Below are positions 43,077-51,630 of a stretch of DNA of 64,000 nucleotides, in pieces. The stretch is taken from contig NZ_VCDI01000002.1 of the NCBI RefSeq assembly GCF_005844085.1, forward strand, positions 372,001-436,000. The letters run 5' to 3'. Under the pieces are notes generated by a model. It was not told the DNA's origin. It was given only the letters and a program-made list of their open reading frames with translations, and did not search any database. The position numbers were made by a program, and so were the translations under genes. Each line of letters begins with the position of its first letter. Position 1 is the stretch's first letter. This DNA is from Lichenicoccus roseus (lineage in GTDB: Bacteria > Pseudomonadota > Alphaproteobacteria > Acetobacterales > Acetobacteraceae).

Positions 43077-44083
43077 AGGCTCTGCTGTGCGAGGCGCCGG
43101 GTCGCCTCCTGGTGGTGCAGCGGCCGGATCCGGTTCCCGCTGACGGCGAGGCGATCCTGCGTATCCGGCGCGTCGGCGTGTGCGGCACCGATTTGCACAT
43201 CTTCGAGGGCTCGCATCCGTTCCTGCAATATCCGCGCGTGATGGGGCATGAGCTTGCCGGCGAGGTGGTGCATGCCCCGTCCGGCAGTGCGCTGCGGCCG
43301 GGGCAGGCGGCCTACGTGGTGCCATACCTGTCGTGCGGGGAATGCCGTGCCTGCCGGCGCGGGCTGACCAACTGCTGCCGCAACATCTCCGTCCTCGGCG
43401 TGCACCAGGATGGCGGCATGGCGGAACTGCTTGCGGTGCCGGCGGGGAACGTGGTGCCGCTCGACGGTATCGGCCTCGACGAGGCGGCGATGGTGGAATT
43501 CCTCGCCATCGGCGCGCACGGCATCGCACGTGGGATGGTCACCGCGCAGGACCGAGTGCTGGTGGTAGGAGCTGGGCCGATCGGCATCGCGGCGATCCTG
43601 TTCGCCAAGGCCCGCGGGGCGAAGGTCAGCGTCATCGACCGCCGGCAGGACCGGCTCGACGTGGCGCTCGCCGCGCTCGGCGCCGATGCGGTGCTGCTCG
43701 CCGACGCCGACGCCGAGGCAAAGCTCGCCGAGGCGACACGAGGAGAATTCTTCGACGTGGTGGTGGATGCCACCGGCAACGTCGGCTCGATACGCAACGG
43801 GCTGCGCTATGTCGGCCATGGCGGCCGCTACGTGCTGCTCAGCGTGGTGCGCGAGGAGATCGGGTTCTCCGATCCGGAGTTTCACAAGCGCGAGACCACG
43901 CTGCTGGCCAGCCGCAACGCGCTGCCGGCTGACTTCGCCGAGGTGGTGACGCGCATGCGCGAGGGCAGCATCCCGGTCGCGGCACTGCGCACCCATCATG
44001 CAACCCTCGACGAGGCGGTGGCGCAGTTTCCGGGCTGGCTACGGCCGGAGGCGGGCGTGATCAAGGCCACCATCGAGGTATAG
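43073..44083 (+). CDS. zinc-dependent alcohol/sugar dehydrogenase
   Basis: A 336-aa medium-chain dehydrogenase. The catalytic zinc region is VGVCGTDLHIFEGSHPFLQY and PRVMGHELAGEVV; the structural zinc cysteines are in YLSCGECRACRRGLTNCCRN, spaced as usual. The NAD site is LVVGAGPIGIAAILFAKARG. Members in sugar loci include L-fucose and L-galactose/L-galactonate dehydrogenases, so a role in oxidising the imported sugar or its acid is likely. A GTG start within the permease stop (GTGA) is chosen. It is followed 1 base on by the mannitol-dehydrogenase-type gene. Confidence 0.88.
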   Translation: MKALLCEAPGRLLVVQRPDPVPADGEAILRIRRVGVCGTDLHIFEGSHPFLQYPRVMGHELAGEVVHAPSGSALRPGQAAYVVPYLSCGECRACRRGLTNCCRNISVLGVHQDGGMAELLAVPAGNVVPLDGIGLDEAAMVEFLAIGAHGIARGMVTAQDRVLVVGAGPIGIAAILFAKARGAKVSVIDRRQDRLDVALAALGADAVLLADADAEAKLAEATRGEFFDVVVDATGNVGSIRNGLRYVGHGGRYVLLSVVREEIGFSDPEFHKRETTLLASRNALPADFAEVVTRMREGSIPVAALRTHHATLDEAVAQFPGWLRPEAGVIKATIEV

Positions 44084-44084
44084 C

Positions 44085-45191
44085 GTGACCGTCACCCCCA
44101 TCGTGCAGTTCGGCACCAGCCGCTTCCTGCAGGCGCATGTCGACCTGTTCGTCTCCGAGGCGCTGGCCTCCGGCGACGCGCCCGGACCGATCACCGTGGT
44201 GCAGACCACCGACAGCGCGGACAGCGCGCGTCGCGTGGCCGCCTTCAATGCCGGGCCGTTCCCGGTGCAGATACGCGGCCTCGAGAACGGCGCCGTGGTG
44301 GACCGGCGCGTCGAGGTGTCGAGCGTGACCCGCGCGCTGCAGGCCGCACGGGACTGGGACGCGATCGAGGATATCGTGGTGCACGAGGCCCGGGTGCTGG
44401 TCTCAAACACCGCCGAGCGTGGCTACGACCTGCACCCCGACGATGCGCAGGGGCCCCTGCACGCTCGTTCGTTTCCGGCGCGGCTGGCGCGGCTGCTGCT
44501 GGCACGCTACCGGCATCGCGCCGAGCCGCTGGAGATGTATCCGTGCGAGCTGCAGGTCGGCAACGGCGGCATGCTGCGCGACATCGTGCTCGCCGCGAGC
44601 CGCGAATGGGATGCGCCGGACGGGTTCCGCGAGTGGCTGCAGGTGCGCTGCCGCTGGGTCAACACGCTGGTCGACCGCATCGTGCCGACGCCGCTGCAGC
44701 CGATCGGCGCGGTGGCCGAACCGTATGCGCTCTGGGCGATCGAGGCACAGCCCGGCCTGGTGCCGTTCTGCCGGCATCCCTGCATCGAGGTGGCGGCGTC
44801 GCTGGAGCGCTACGAGCAGCGCAAGCTGTTCATCCTCAATCTCGGCCACAGCGTGCTGGTGTCGCGCTGGCAGCAGGACGGCCTGCCGCCGGAGATGACG
44901 GTACGCGAGATCCTGGAGATCCCGGAGCAGCGCGATTTTCTCGATGCGGTGCACGAGCAGGAAGTTCTGCCGGTATTCGCGGCCGTCGGCGACGACGGTG
45001 CGCCCGCCTATCGCGCCACCACCATGGACCGCTTCCGCAACCCGTTCCTCGACCACCGTCTCGCCGACATCGCGCGCAACCACGAGAGCAAGGTTCGCAT
45101 CCGCATCGGCGGCGTGCTGGACCTGGCGCGGCGGGTGGCGCCGGAGCAGCGCATGGACCGGCTGCGAGCGGTCCTGCAGGCGGCCGCGTGA
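44085..45191 (+). CDS. mannitol dehydrogenase family (uronate/polyol reductase-like)
   Basis: A 368-aa NAD-dependent dehydrogenase of the mannitol/altronate/tagaturonate family. The cofactor end begins TPIVQFGTSRFLQAHVDLFV, the uronate-reductase form of the family N-terminus. The catalytic Lys-Asn-His trio is in KLFILNLGHSVLVSRW, and VSNTAERGYDL is a family block. It is shorter than typical members of 450-500 aa, mostly in the N-terminal half. It would interconvert a keto sugar acid and a polyol or aldonate. The GTG start is one base after the dehydrogenase stop, so the two enzymes may act in the same pathway. Confidence 0.85.
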   Translation: MTVTPIVQFGTSRFLQAHVDLFVSEALASGDAPGPITVVQTTDSADSARRVAAFNAGPFPVQIRGLENGAVVDRRVEVSSVTRALQAARDWDAIEDIVVHEARVLVSNTAERGYDLHPDDAQGPLHARSFPARLARLLLARYRHRAEPLEMYPCELQVGNGGMLRDIVLAASREWDAPDGFREWLQVRCRWVNTLVDRIVPTPLQPIGAVAEPYALWAIEAQPGLVPFCRHPCIEVAASLERYEQRKLFILNLGHSVLVSRWQQDGLPPEMTVREILEIPEQRDFLDAVHEQEVLPVFAAVGDDGAPAYRATTMDRFRNPFLDHRLADIARNHESKVRIRIGGVLDLARRVAPEQRMDRLRAVLQAAA

Positions 45192-45229
45192 CCATGACAA
45201 GCAACACGAGCAACAAGGAACCAGGTTCG

Positions 45230-46243
45230 ATGACGAGCAGGATTGCAGGTCTTGGCTTCGCCGCGATGCTGCTGCTGTCGGCGGCGCATGCGGATGCAGC
45301 CACCGCGGGCAAGCGGATCGCGCTGTCCAACAACTATGCCGGCAACAGCTGGCGGCAGACCATGCTGACAAGCTGGACGGACGCCACCGGCCAGGCGGTG
45401 AAGATGGGCATCGTCAAGGAGGCGCCCGCCTTCACCACCGCCGAGAACCAGGTCACCGAGCAGGCCGCGCAGATCCAGAACATGATCCTGCAGGGCTACG
45501 ACGCCATCGTCATCGACGCCGCCTCGCCGAATGCCTTGAATGGCGCGATCAAGTCGGCCTGCGATGCCGGCATCACCGTGATCTCGTTCGACGGCGTCGT
45601 CACCGCGCCGTGCGCGTGGCGGCTGACGGTGGACTTCAAGGGCATGGGCGCCGAGCAGGTCGAGTATCTCGCGCAGCGGCTGCCGCAGGGTGGCAACCTG
45701 ATCCAGATACGCGGCCTCGCCGGCACCTCGATCGACGACGCCTTCAACCAGGGCATGCTGGACGAGCTGAAGCGGCATCCGAACTTCCATCTGGTCAGCA
45801 CGGTCTACGGCAACTGGACGCAGACGGTGGCGCAGAAGGCGGTCGCCGGCGTGCTGCCCGGGCTGCCCGATATTGCCGGCGTGCTGACCGAGGGCGGCGA
45901 CGGCTATGGCGCGGCGCAGGCGTTCTCGTCAGCCGGCCGGAAGGAGCCGATCATCATCATGGGCAACCGCCAGGACGAACTCGCCTGGTGGAAGCAGCAG
46001 CACGACAAGGACGGCTACACCACGATGTCGTCCAGCATCGCGCCGGGCGTGGTGACGCTGGCGTTCTGGGTGGCGCAGCAGGTGCTCGACGGCCACCCGC
46101 CGCCGAAGGATCTGCAGGTTCCGTACCTGAAGATCAGCCAGGACACGCTGGCCGACACGTTGGCCAAGACCCCGAGCGGCGGCCTCGCCAACAAGCTCTA
46201 CACCCAGCAGGATGCCGAGCAGCTGCGTGCCGTTGGCCACTGA
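45230..46243 (+). CDS. sugar ABC transporter substrate-binding protein 2
   Basis: A 337-aa periplasmic-binding protein. A Sec signal ([20 protein letters not shown], cleavage near ADAA) precedes [20 protein letters not shown], a variant of the family start with an SNNYAGN-W pattern. It then has [40 protein letters not shown] and [16 protein letters not shown]. The ligand is unknown; it is clearly different in sequence from the first and third binding proteins. ATG 45230 has GGAACC AGG upstream; ATG 45194 in the same frame is the other option. It opens the second importer. Confidence 0.9.
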   Translation: MTSRIAGLGFAAMLLLSAAHADAATAGKRIALSNNYAGNSWRQTMLTSWTDATGQAVKMGIVKEAPAFTTAENQVTEQAAQIQNMILQGYDAIVIDAASPNALNGAIKSACDAGITVISFDGVVTAPCAWRLTVDFKGMGAEQVEYLAQRLPQGGNLIQIRGLAGTSIDDAFNQGMLDELKRHPNFHLVSTVYGNWTQTVAQKAVAGVLPGLPDIAGVLTEGGDGYGAAQAFSSAGRKEPIIIMGNRQDELAWWKQQHDKDGYTTMSSSIAPGVVTLAFWVAQQVLDGHPPPKDLQVPYLKISQDTLADTLAKTPSGGLANKLYTQQDAEQLRAVGH

Positions 46244-47663
46244 GTCAAGCCATGCGGACCGGGCGCACAGCCTGGTCCGTTTCACCGAAATCGCCAAGAG
46301 CTTCGGCCCGGTCCGCGCCCTGGACGGCGTCGATCTCACCATCGAGGCGGGCGAGTGCCTGGGACTGGTCGGCCATAACGGCGCCGGCAAATCGACGCTG
46401 ATCAACCTGCTGACCGGGGCGCTCGCCCCGACATCGGGCAGCATGGAGGTCGCGGGCGCGCCCGGTTCTGTGCACGATCCGCGCGCGGCGCGGGCGCTCG
46501 GCATACGCTGCGTGTTCCAGGAATTGTCGCTCTGCCCGAACCTGACGGTGGCGGAGAACACGCGTCTGGTGCATCCCGGCCTGCGTGGCTGGAACTGGTC
46601 GCGCCGGGCGGCATCCCTGATCGAGGCAGCACTCGACACGGTGTTTCCCGGCCACCGCATACGCGCCGGCGCCACGGTGGCGTCGCTGTCGCTGACCGAG
46701 CGTCAGATGGTGGAGATCGCGCGCGCCTTCACCACCACCGACATCGCACCCAGGCTGGTCATTCTCGACGAGCCGACCTCGTCGCTCGACGCCTCCACCG
46801 CGTCGCAACTGCTCGCGCATATCGGGCGCGTGACCCAGCGGGGCTGCAGCGTGCTGCTGGTGACGCACATGCTGCACGAGGTGCTGGAGAGTGCCGACCG
46901 CATCGCGGTGATGAGCGACGGCCGCGTGGTCGGCTGCGATCCCGCCGGCGTACATGATCGCGACAGCCTGGTTGCGCTGATGAGCGGCGGCACGCACCGG
47001 GCCTCGGTAGCGCGCCTGGCGGCGGATCGTCGCACCGGCAGCAGCCAGGTGCTGCGGGCGACCCCAAAGGGTGGCGAGCCGCTGGTCGCCAACCAGGGCG
47101 AGGTGATCGGCCTCGGAGGCCTCGCGGGGCACGGGCAGACCGAGTTCCTGGTCGACCTGTTCTCGGCGCGCACGATGGCGATGGTCGCCGGCGACCGCAA
47201 GCGCGACGGCGTTTTTCCCCTGTGGTCGATCGGCGAGAACATATCCGTGGGCGCCTATCGCAAGCATCTGCGGCACGGCTTGCTGAACCTCGCGAGCGAA
47301 GAGGCGTCGGCGGAGGAGTGGCGCGGCCGGATGAAGATCCGTGCGCCCGACATGGGCAACCCGATCCTGTCGCTCTCGGGCGGCAACCAGCAGAAGGCGC
47401 TGTTCGCGCGCGCGCTCGACAGCGACGCGGGCATCATCCTGATGGACGACCCGATGCGCGGCGTCGATGTGCAGACCAAGCAGGATGTCTATGCGATGAT
47501 CCGCGCGCAGGCGGCGGCCGGACGCACCTTCCTCTGGTACACCACCGAGATGGACGAGCTGTACGAGTGTGACCGCGTCTACGTGTTCCGCGAGGGCCGC
47601 ATCATGGCGGCACTGGGTCCCGACGAGATCACCGAGGAACGCGTGCTGCAGGCGTCGTTCTGA
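46212..47663 (+). CDS. sugar ABC transporter ATPase 2 with compact second domain
   Basis: A 483-aa CUT2-type ATPase. The first domain is standard: Walker [38 protein letters not shown] and [13 protein letters not shown]. The second domain is short: [15 protein letters not shown] is followed after about eight residues by [20 protein letters not shown], so about 30 residues of the usual beta-hairpin are missing. It keeps the signature [15 protein letters not shown], but Walker B reads [12 protein letters not shown], with Asp where the catalytic Glu (DEP) is usual. The second site may therefore bind without hydrolysing well. The ATG at 46212 overlaps the previous gene by 32 bases; GTG 46227 is the alternative. 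Confidence 0.85.
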   Translation: MPSSCVPLATESSHADRAHSLVRFTEIAKSFGPVRALDGVDLTIEAGECLGLVGHNGAGKSTLINLLTGALAPTSGSMEVAGAPGSVHDPRAARALGIRCVFQELSLCPNLTVAENTRLVHPGLRGWNWSRRAASLIEAALDTVFPGHRIRAGATVASLSLTERQMVEIARAFTTTDIAPRLVILDEPTSSLDASTASQLLAHIGRVTQRGCSVLLVTHMLHEVLESADRIAVMSDGRVVGCDPAGVHDRDSLVALMSGGTHRASVARLAADRRTGSSQVLRATPKGGEPLVANQGEVIGLGGLAGHGQTEFLVDLFSARTMAMVAGDRKRDGVFPLWSIGENISVGAYRKHLRHGLLNLASEEASAEEWRGRMKIRAPDMGNPILSLSGGNQQKALFARALDSDAGIILMDDPMRGVDVQTKQDVYAMIRAQAAAGRTFLWYTTEMDELYECDRVYVFREGRIMAALGPDEITEERVLQASF

Positions 47664-48604
47664 TGGGCCGTGCAGTCCTGCCCGTGCGTGTCGATGCGCG
47701 CCTGCTGCTGCCGGTGGCGACGTTCGTGATCCTGCTCGGCGCCATCTTCTGGCTGCAGCCGCGCACGATGAGCTATTTCGGCCTCAACCTGATGCTCAAC
47801 CTGGCGGTGCCGCTGGCACTCGCCACCATCGCGCAGATGATGTTCCTGACCATCAACGACCTCGACCTGTCGATCGGCAGCTTCGTCGGGCTGGTCGCCT
47901 GCATCACCGCGACCTGGCTGCATGACCGGCCCTGGCTTGGCGTGCTGGCGCTGCTCGGCTGCATCGCGGGCTATGCCGCGGTCGGCGCGCTGGTGCAGTG
48001 GCGGCAGCTTCCGTCGATCGTCGTCACGCTGGGGCTTTCGTTCGTCTGGCTCGGGCTCGCGATCCTGCTGCTGCCGTCGCCGGGCGGCAACGCGCCGGAT
48101 TGGCTCGCGAGCTTCGTGGGCTTCCACATGCCGCTGGTGCCGCTGCCGATCGTGGCCTGCGTGGTGATCGGCCTGTTCACCCACGTGTTGATGATGCGCA
48201 CCTCGTTTGGCGTGGTGCTGCGCGGCATGGGCGGTTTCTCGCGTGCGGTGGAACGCGCCGGCTGGTCGGCATTGCGTGCGCGCATGACGCTGTACGCGCT
48301 GGCCGGCTGCTTCGGCGTGCTGTCCGGGCTGGCACTTGTCGGACTGACCACGTCGGCCGACGCCAACATCGCGCAGCGCTACACGCTGCTGTCGGTGGCG
48401 GGCTCGATCCTGGGCGGCTGCAGCTTCTTCGGCGGCCGCATCGCGCCGATCGGCACGGTGATCGGCGCGCTCACTCTTGCCCTGGCCAGCTCCGCGCTCA
48501 CCTTCCTGCATCTCGGTGCCGACTGGCAGGTTGGCGCACAGGGCGCGATCCTGATCGCCGTGCTGGCGTTGCGAGCGCTTACCGGCCGGGAGCGCGAGGC
48601 GTGA
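47663..48604 (+). CDS. sugar ABC transporter permease 2A
   Basis: A 313-aa membrane protein of the ribose-importer permease family with about 8-9 helices. It has FLTINDLDLSIGSFVGLVAC, which matches the family motif T-G-G-I-D-L-S-V-G with N-D in place of G-I, and VVTLGLSFVWLGLAILLL and SILGGCSFFGGRIAPIGTVI. The start shares a base with the ATPase stop (TGATG). It is followed by a second, different permease, so the second importer uses a heterodimeric channel, unlike the first and third. Confidence 0.9.
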   Translation: MGRAVLPVRVDARLLLPVATFVILLGAIFWLQPRTMSYFGLNLMLNLAVPLALATIAQMMFLTINDLDLSIGSFVGLVACITATWLHDRPWLGVLALLGCIAGYAAVGALVQWRQLPSIVVTLGLSFVWLGLAILLLPSPGGNAPDWLASFVGFHMPLVPLPIVACVVIGLFTHVLMMRTSFGVVLRGMGGFSRAVERAGWSALRARMTLYALAGCFGVLSGLALVGLTTSADANIAQRYTLLSVAGSILGGCSFFGGRIAPIGTVIGALTLALASSALTFLHLGADWQVGAQGAILIAVLALRALTGREREA

Positions 48605-49554
48605 GTGCGATGTCCGCGCGGCTGCGCTGGCTGGTCCGGCAGCCCTGGTCATGGTCGTTCGCTGCCGCCATCGTGGTCTGGCTGGTGGCGGCGGTCGCGG
48701 CCGGGCAGGGCGCCGGCGGGGCGCTTACCGCGGCCCTCGCGTTCGGCACCTTCTACGTGATCGTCGGCCTCGGCCAGATGGTGGTGGTGACGCTCGGCCC
48801 CGGCAACGTGGACCTGTCGATTCCGTCCACCATCGCGCTCGCCGGCGTCATCGGCATGAAGGTGATGGACGGCAGCAACGGTGGCATCGTGCCGGGCATC
48901 CTGGCGGCACTGGCGGCGGGTGCAGCGGTCGGGCTCGCCAATGCCGGGCTGGTGTTCCTGCTGCGCATCCCGCCGATCGTGGCCACCCTGTCGGCGAGCT
49001 TCATCGTGCAGTCCATCGCCATCGAGATCGGCGGCGGGCTGCTGGTGAAGCCGCCGCCGGCGCTGGCCTGGTTCGCCACCGCAGCACCGCTCGGGTTGCC
49101 GCTGGCGGCATTGGTGGCGCTGGCGTTGAGCCTGCTGGTGTCCCTGGTGCTGGCGCGGACAATCTTCGGACGCACGGTGTCGGCGATCGGACAGAACCGG
49201 CGGGCGGCAAGGCTGGCGGGGCTGCAGGTCAACCTGGTGGCGGTGGCGACCTATGCGCTGTCTGGCGTGCTCAGCGCCGTGTGCGGCGTGCTGCTGGCGA
49301 GCTTCTCCGGCGGAGCGTCACTCGATATGGGGGTGGAGTATCTACTGTCCTCGATCGCGGTGGTTGTGATCGGCGGGACCTCGGTGAATGGCGGCCGGGC
49401 TAGCCCGGCGGGGGTGTGGGGGGCGGCGCTATTCCTGTTCCTGCTGGTGTCGATGCTGAACACGCTGGGGTTCGGGGCCGGGACCCGGATGGTGTTGACG
49501 GGGCTGGTGATTATCGGAGTGATTACTGCGGCGGGGGGAGAGCGGGCGGCGTGA
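48601..49554 (+). CDS. sugar ABC transporter permease 2B
   Basis: A 317-aa permease homologous to the previous one. It has VVVTLGPGNVDLSIPSTIAL, a changed form of the TGGIDLSVGS motif, IPPIVATLSASFIVQSIAIE and VVVIGGTSVNGGRASPAGVW. The C-terminal VLTGLVIIGVITAAGGERAA is normal. The start could be GTG 48601 (in GTGA with the previous stop) or ATG 48610. It ends the second importer operon. Confidence 0.9.
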   Translation: MSAMSARLRWLVRQPWSWSFAAAIVVWLVAAVAAGQGAGGALTAALAFGTFYVIVGLGQMVVVTLGPGNVDLSIPSTIALAGVIGMKVMDGSNGGIVPGILAALAAGAAVGLANAGLVFLLRIPPIVATLSASFIVQSIAIEIGGGLLVKPPPALAWFATAAPLGLPLAALVALALSLLVSLVLARTIFGRTVSAIGQNRRAARLAGLQVNLVAVATYALSGVLSAVCGVLLASFSGGASLDMGVEYLLSSIAVVVIGGTSVNGGRASPAGVWGAALFLFLLVSMLNTLGFGAGTRMVLTGLVIIGVITAAGGERAA

Positions 49555-49648
49555 CTGCGCGGTAGATCGCGATGAGATGCCCGCGAATTAGTCCCGGTTA
49601 TTCAACTGGCCCGACGCTCAACGCCATGTCGGCACACTCAACGCCCGC

Positions 49649-49795
49649 GAGGGGAAGCGCGGCCCGACTTGTCCGCTGGGCGCCGCGCACGGCGTGGCAC
49701 CCGGGCGGCGGAGCTCGCGCGACCGGAACGAGGCGGAGGCGGCGTCGCTCGTCGTCACCGCGTAGCCCTAAGTTCTGATCGTCGGCACCGCAAGC
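49649..49795 (+). pseudogene. decayed fragment of the downstream flavin monooxygenase gene
   Basis: About 140 bases here align with positions 52010-52150 inside the intact flavin monooxygenase gene. Shared stretches include GCGCCGCGCACGGCGTGGCA and CACCCGGGCGG, then GAGGCGGCGTCGCTC with one-base changes on either side. The copy has an added T that makes TAG in what was CACGCAGCCCTAC and it stops at a point equal to the FAD-binding GGGxGG region. It ends with a short stretch like the next part of the gene (CGCATCC...CGACCA) brought close by a deletion. Flanking bases 49555-49648 and 49796-49921 show no gene that I can support, only possible further remnants. Confidence 0.75.
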
Positions 49796-49921
49796 ACGCA
49801 TCCGGCCCGACCAAGCCGTCCATCCGCCTGATGTAGCAGGCGGCGTCACTACGCAGACTTTACGTACATCTTGTCAAACGCACATCGCCGCTTTACGTCC
49901 GCATCGGCCAGGATACTGCAC

Positions 49922-50017
49922 ATGATGCTCCGCTGGTTCGAGTCTCCCGTTGAAGCATCCGTCCTACGCGTAGTCCGCGCCCTACTGGCCAAGACTCGCC
50001 GGGCGCTCCCGCGATGA
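49922..50017 (+). CDS. possible 31-aa small ORF ahead of the Usp-like gene
   Basis: The frame MMLRWFESPVEASVLRVVRA followed by LLAKTRRALPR is 31 aa, strongly basic and amphipathic, with AGGA about 10 bases upstream. Its TGA overlaps the next ATG as ATGA, the way real gene pairs do in this region. It may be a true small protein, a leader for the next gene, or the last remnant of a larger gene lost by the rearrangement that made the neighbouring pseudogene fragment. Support is limited. Confidence 0.35.
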   Translation: MMLRWFESPVEASVLRVVRALLAKTRRALPR

Positions 50018-50520
50018 GCCGAGCAAAATCCCCCTCCACCATCGCGCGCTTCGTCCTCCCTGCCACGGTGGTCGGCATACACGACCCCGACCAGCTCGCC
50101 CATCTCGCCCGCCTGCTCGAGCAGAACGATCCGGCGCGGCAGGATGTCGTCCTGGTCGCGGTCCACGCCGGCGCACCGGGCGAGGGCGAGGGCGAGGATG
50201 CGGAGCAGATCGTCGGCGACTGGGAGACGCGGGTGTTCACCACCGCGGTTGCCGCCGCCGAGGATGCCGGCAAGCCGGTGGCGCTGGTCGGCACCTCCGG
50301 CAAGCGGCCGTATCGCGTAGTGCTGGAGGCGGCCAGCTGCCTGCAGTTGCAGCGCGTGGTGTTCGGCGCGTCGGAACTCGGCATCGGCAGGCAGGCCCGG
50401 CAGATACGCGCAGACTGGCACGACATCGGCGAGAACCGTCCCGTGCGCTTGGAGATCCTGCCGGACGACGGGCCGGCCACACGAATCGAACTGGAGCCGG
50501 CCGTCGCCGCGCATGGCTGA
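50014..50520 (+). CDS. stand-alone universal-stress-like domain protein
   Basis: A 168-aa soluble protein. The text VLPATVVGIHDPDQLAHLAR, LLEQNDPARQDVVLVAVHAG, VALVGTSGKRPYRVVLEAAS and LQRVVFGASELGIGRQARQI-RADWHDI matches the Usp-like cytoplasmic domain found at the C-terminus of many APC-family amino-acid permeases. Here it stands alone with no membrane part. It may be an independent regulator or the surviving end of a truncated permease. It overlaps the following CDF gene by eight bases. Confidence 0.6.
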   Translation: MSRAKSPSTIARFVLPATVVGIHDPDQLAHLARLLEQNDPARQDVVLVAVHAGAPGEGEGEDAEQIVGDWETRVFTTAVAAAEDAGKPVALVGTSGKRPYRVVLEAASCLQLQRVVFGASELGIGRQARQIRADWHDIGENRPVRLEILPDDGPATRIELEPAVAAHG

Positions 50521-51460
50521 GCGCGCCGCTGCCGGCTCCAGGCTGGTGATCTACGCGGCGCTGGCCGGCAACCTTGCCGTGGCCGCCGTCAAGCTTGCCG
50601 CCGGCCTGTTCACCGGCAGCTCGGCTATGCTCAGCGAGGCGGCGCATTCGCTGGTCGATACCGGCAACCAGGGCCTGCTGCTGATCGGCCTGCGCCAGGC
50701 GGCGCAGCGTCCGACTGCGAGCCATCCCTTCGGGCACGGGCTGCGGCTGTATTTCTGGAGCTTCGTGGTCGCGATCCTGATCTTCGGCCTTGGCGCCGGG
50801 GTGTCGATCTATGGCGGTGTGCTGAAGATCGTCTCGCCGCGACCGGTGACCGACATCTGGGTGAACTACTGGGTGCTGGGCGCCGCGTTCCTGATCGAGG
50901 GCACCACCCTGGTGATCGGGCTGCGCGAGTTCAGGCGCAGCAAGGACAGGCGCGGCTGGTTCGAGGCGCTGCGGCACAGCAAGGACCCGACGGTGTTCAC
51001 CGTGCTGATGGAAGATTCCGCAGCGCTGCTCGGCATCTGCGTGGCGGCAAGCGGCCTGCTGCTGTCGCAGCTGCTGCACGCGCCGGTGTTCGACGGCATC
51101 GCCTCCGTGCTGGTGGGGATCCTGCTGGCCTGCACCGCGTGGTTCCTCGCCAGCGAGTGCCACGGCCTGCTGGCCGGCGAGGCGGCGGCGCCGGAGATCT
51201 GCGACAACGTGCGCCGGCTGGCGCAGCAGCCCGGCGTGCGCAGGGTCAACGATGTCATGTCGATGCATTTCGGCCCGAGCGACGTCCTGCTCGCACTCAG
51301 CCTGGATTTCGAGGACGAGATGTCCGCCGGCGCGGTGCAGGATGCGGTGACCCGGATCGAGCAGGGCATCCAGCGCGCCCATCCGGAAATGACCCGCATC
51401 TTCGTCGAGGCGCAACGGACCCAGGCGCACCGGTCGGGATTGCGCAGCGCCGCGGTCTGA
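50513..51460 (+). CDS. cation diffusion facilitator family transporter
   Basis: A 315-aa CDF metal exporter with six helices. The N-terminal metal motif is in SSAMLSEAAHSLVDTGNQGL (SxxxH-x-x-x-D) and the second in VLMEDSAALLGICVAASGLL (ED in place of HxxxD). HPFGHGLRLYFWSFVVAILI carries the YG-like loop. The C-terminal cytoplasmic domain has VRRVNDVMSMHFGPSDVLLA. Zn, Co or Fe export is likely; the E-D second site suggests altered metal choice. It is translationally coupled to the Usp-like gene. Confidence 0.9.
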   Translation: MAERAAAGSRLVIYAALAGNLAVAAVKLAAGLFTGSSAMLSEAAHSLVDTGNQGLLLIGLRQAAQRPTASHPFGHGLRLYFWSFVVAILIFGLGAGVSIYGGVLKIVSPRPVTDIWVNYWVLGAAFLIEGTTLVIGLREFRRSKDRRGWFEALRHSKDPTVFTVLMEDSAALLGICVAASGLLLSQLLHAPVFDGIASVLVGILLACTAWFLASECHGLLAGEAAAPEICDNVRRLAQQPGVRRVNDVMSMHFGPSDVLLALSLDFEDEMSAGAVQDAVTRIEQGIQRAHPEMTRIFVEAQRTQAHRSGLRSAAV

Positions 51461-51531
51461 CCGCACCGCCATTGCCCTCGGCCCGGTTTCGGGTGGATGC
51501 TTCCCTCAACGAACAATACGGGAGGCAGTGC

Positions 51532-51630
51532 ATGCGTCGGGACACAGCCCGGCATGTCCAGGCGCCGCACGGTGCCGCCCGGAGGCCAGCCAGCCATTCC
51601 GAGGAGGTCCGCCATGTCGACAACCCTTGA
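51532..51630 (+). CDS. possible 32-aa leader ORF overlapping the monooxygenase start
   Basis: A GGGAGG six bases before ATG 51532 opens a 32-aa frame, MRRDTARHVQAPHGAARRPA and onward, which ends at 51630, 16 bases inside the monooxygenase gene. The arrangement resembles a translational leader that would open or hide the downstream GAGGAGG ribosome site. The peptide has no recognisable features and the case rests only on the ribosome site and overlap. Confidence 0.3.
   Translation: MRRDTARHVQAPHGAARRPASHSEEVRHVDNP

Noticed and set aside
49930-49965. tRNA-like T-arm text (GGTTCGAGTC)
   Set aside because: The arm does not pair into a five-base stem and no acceptor, D or anticodon arms surround it.
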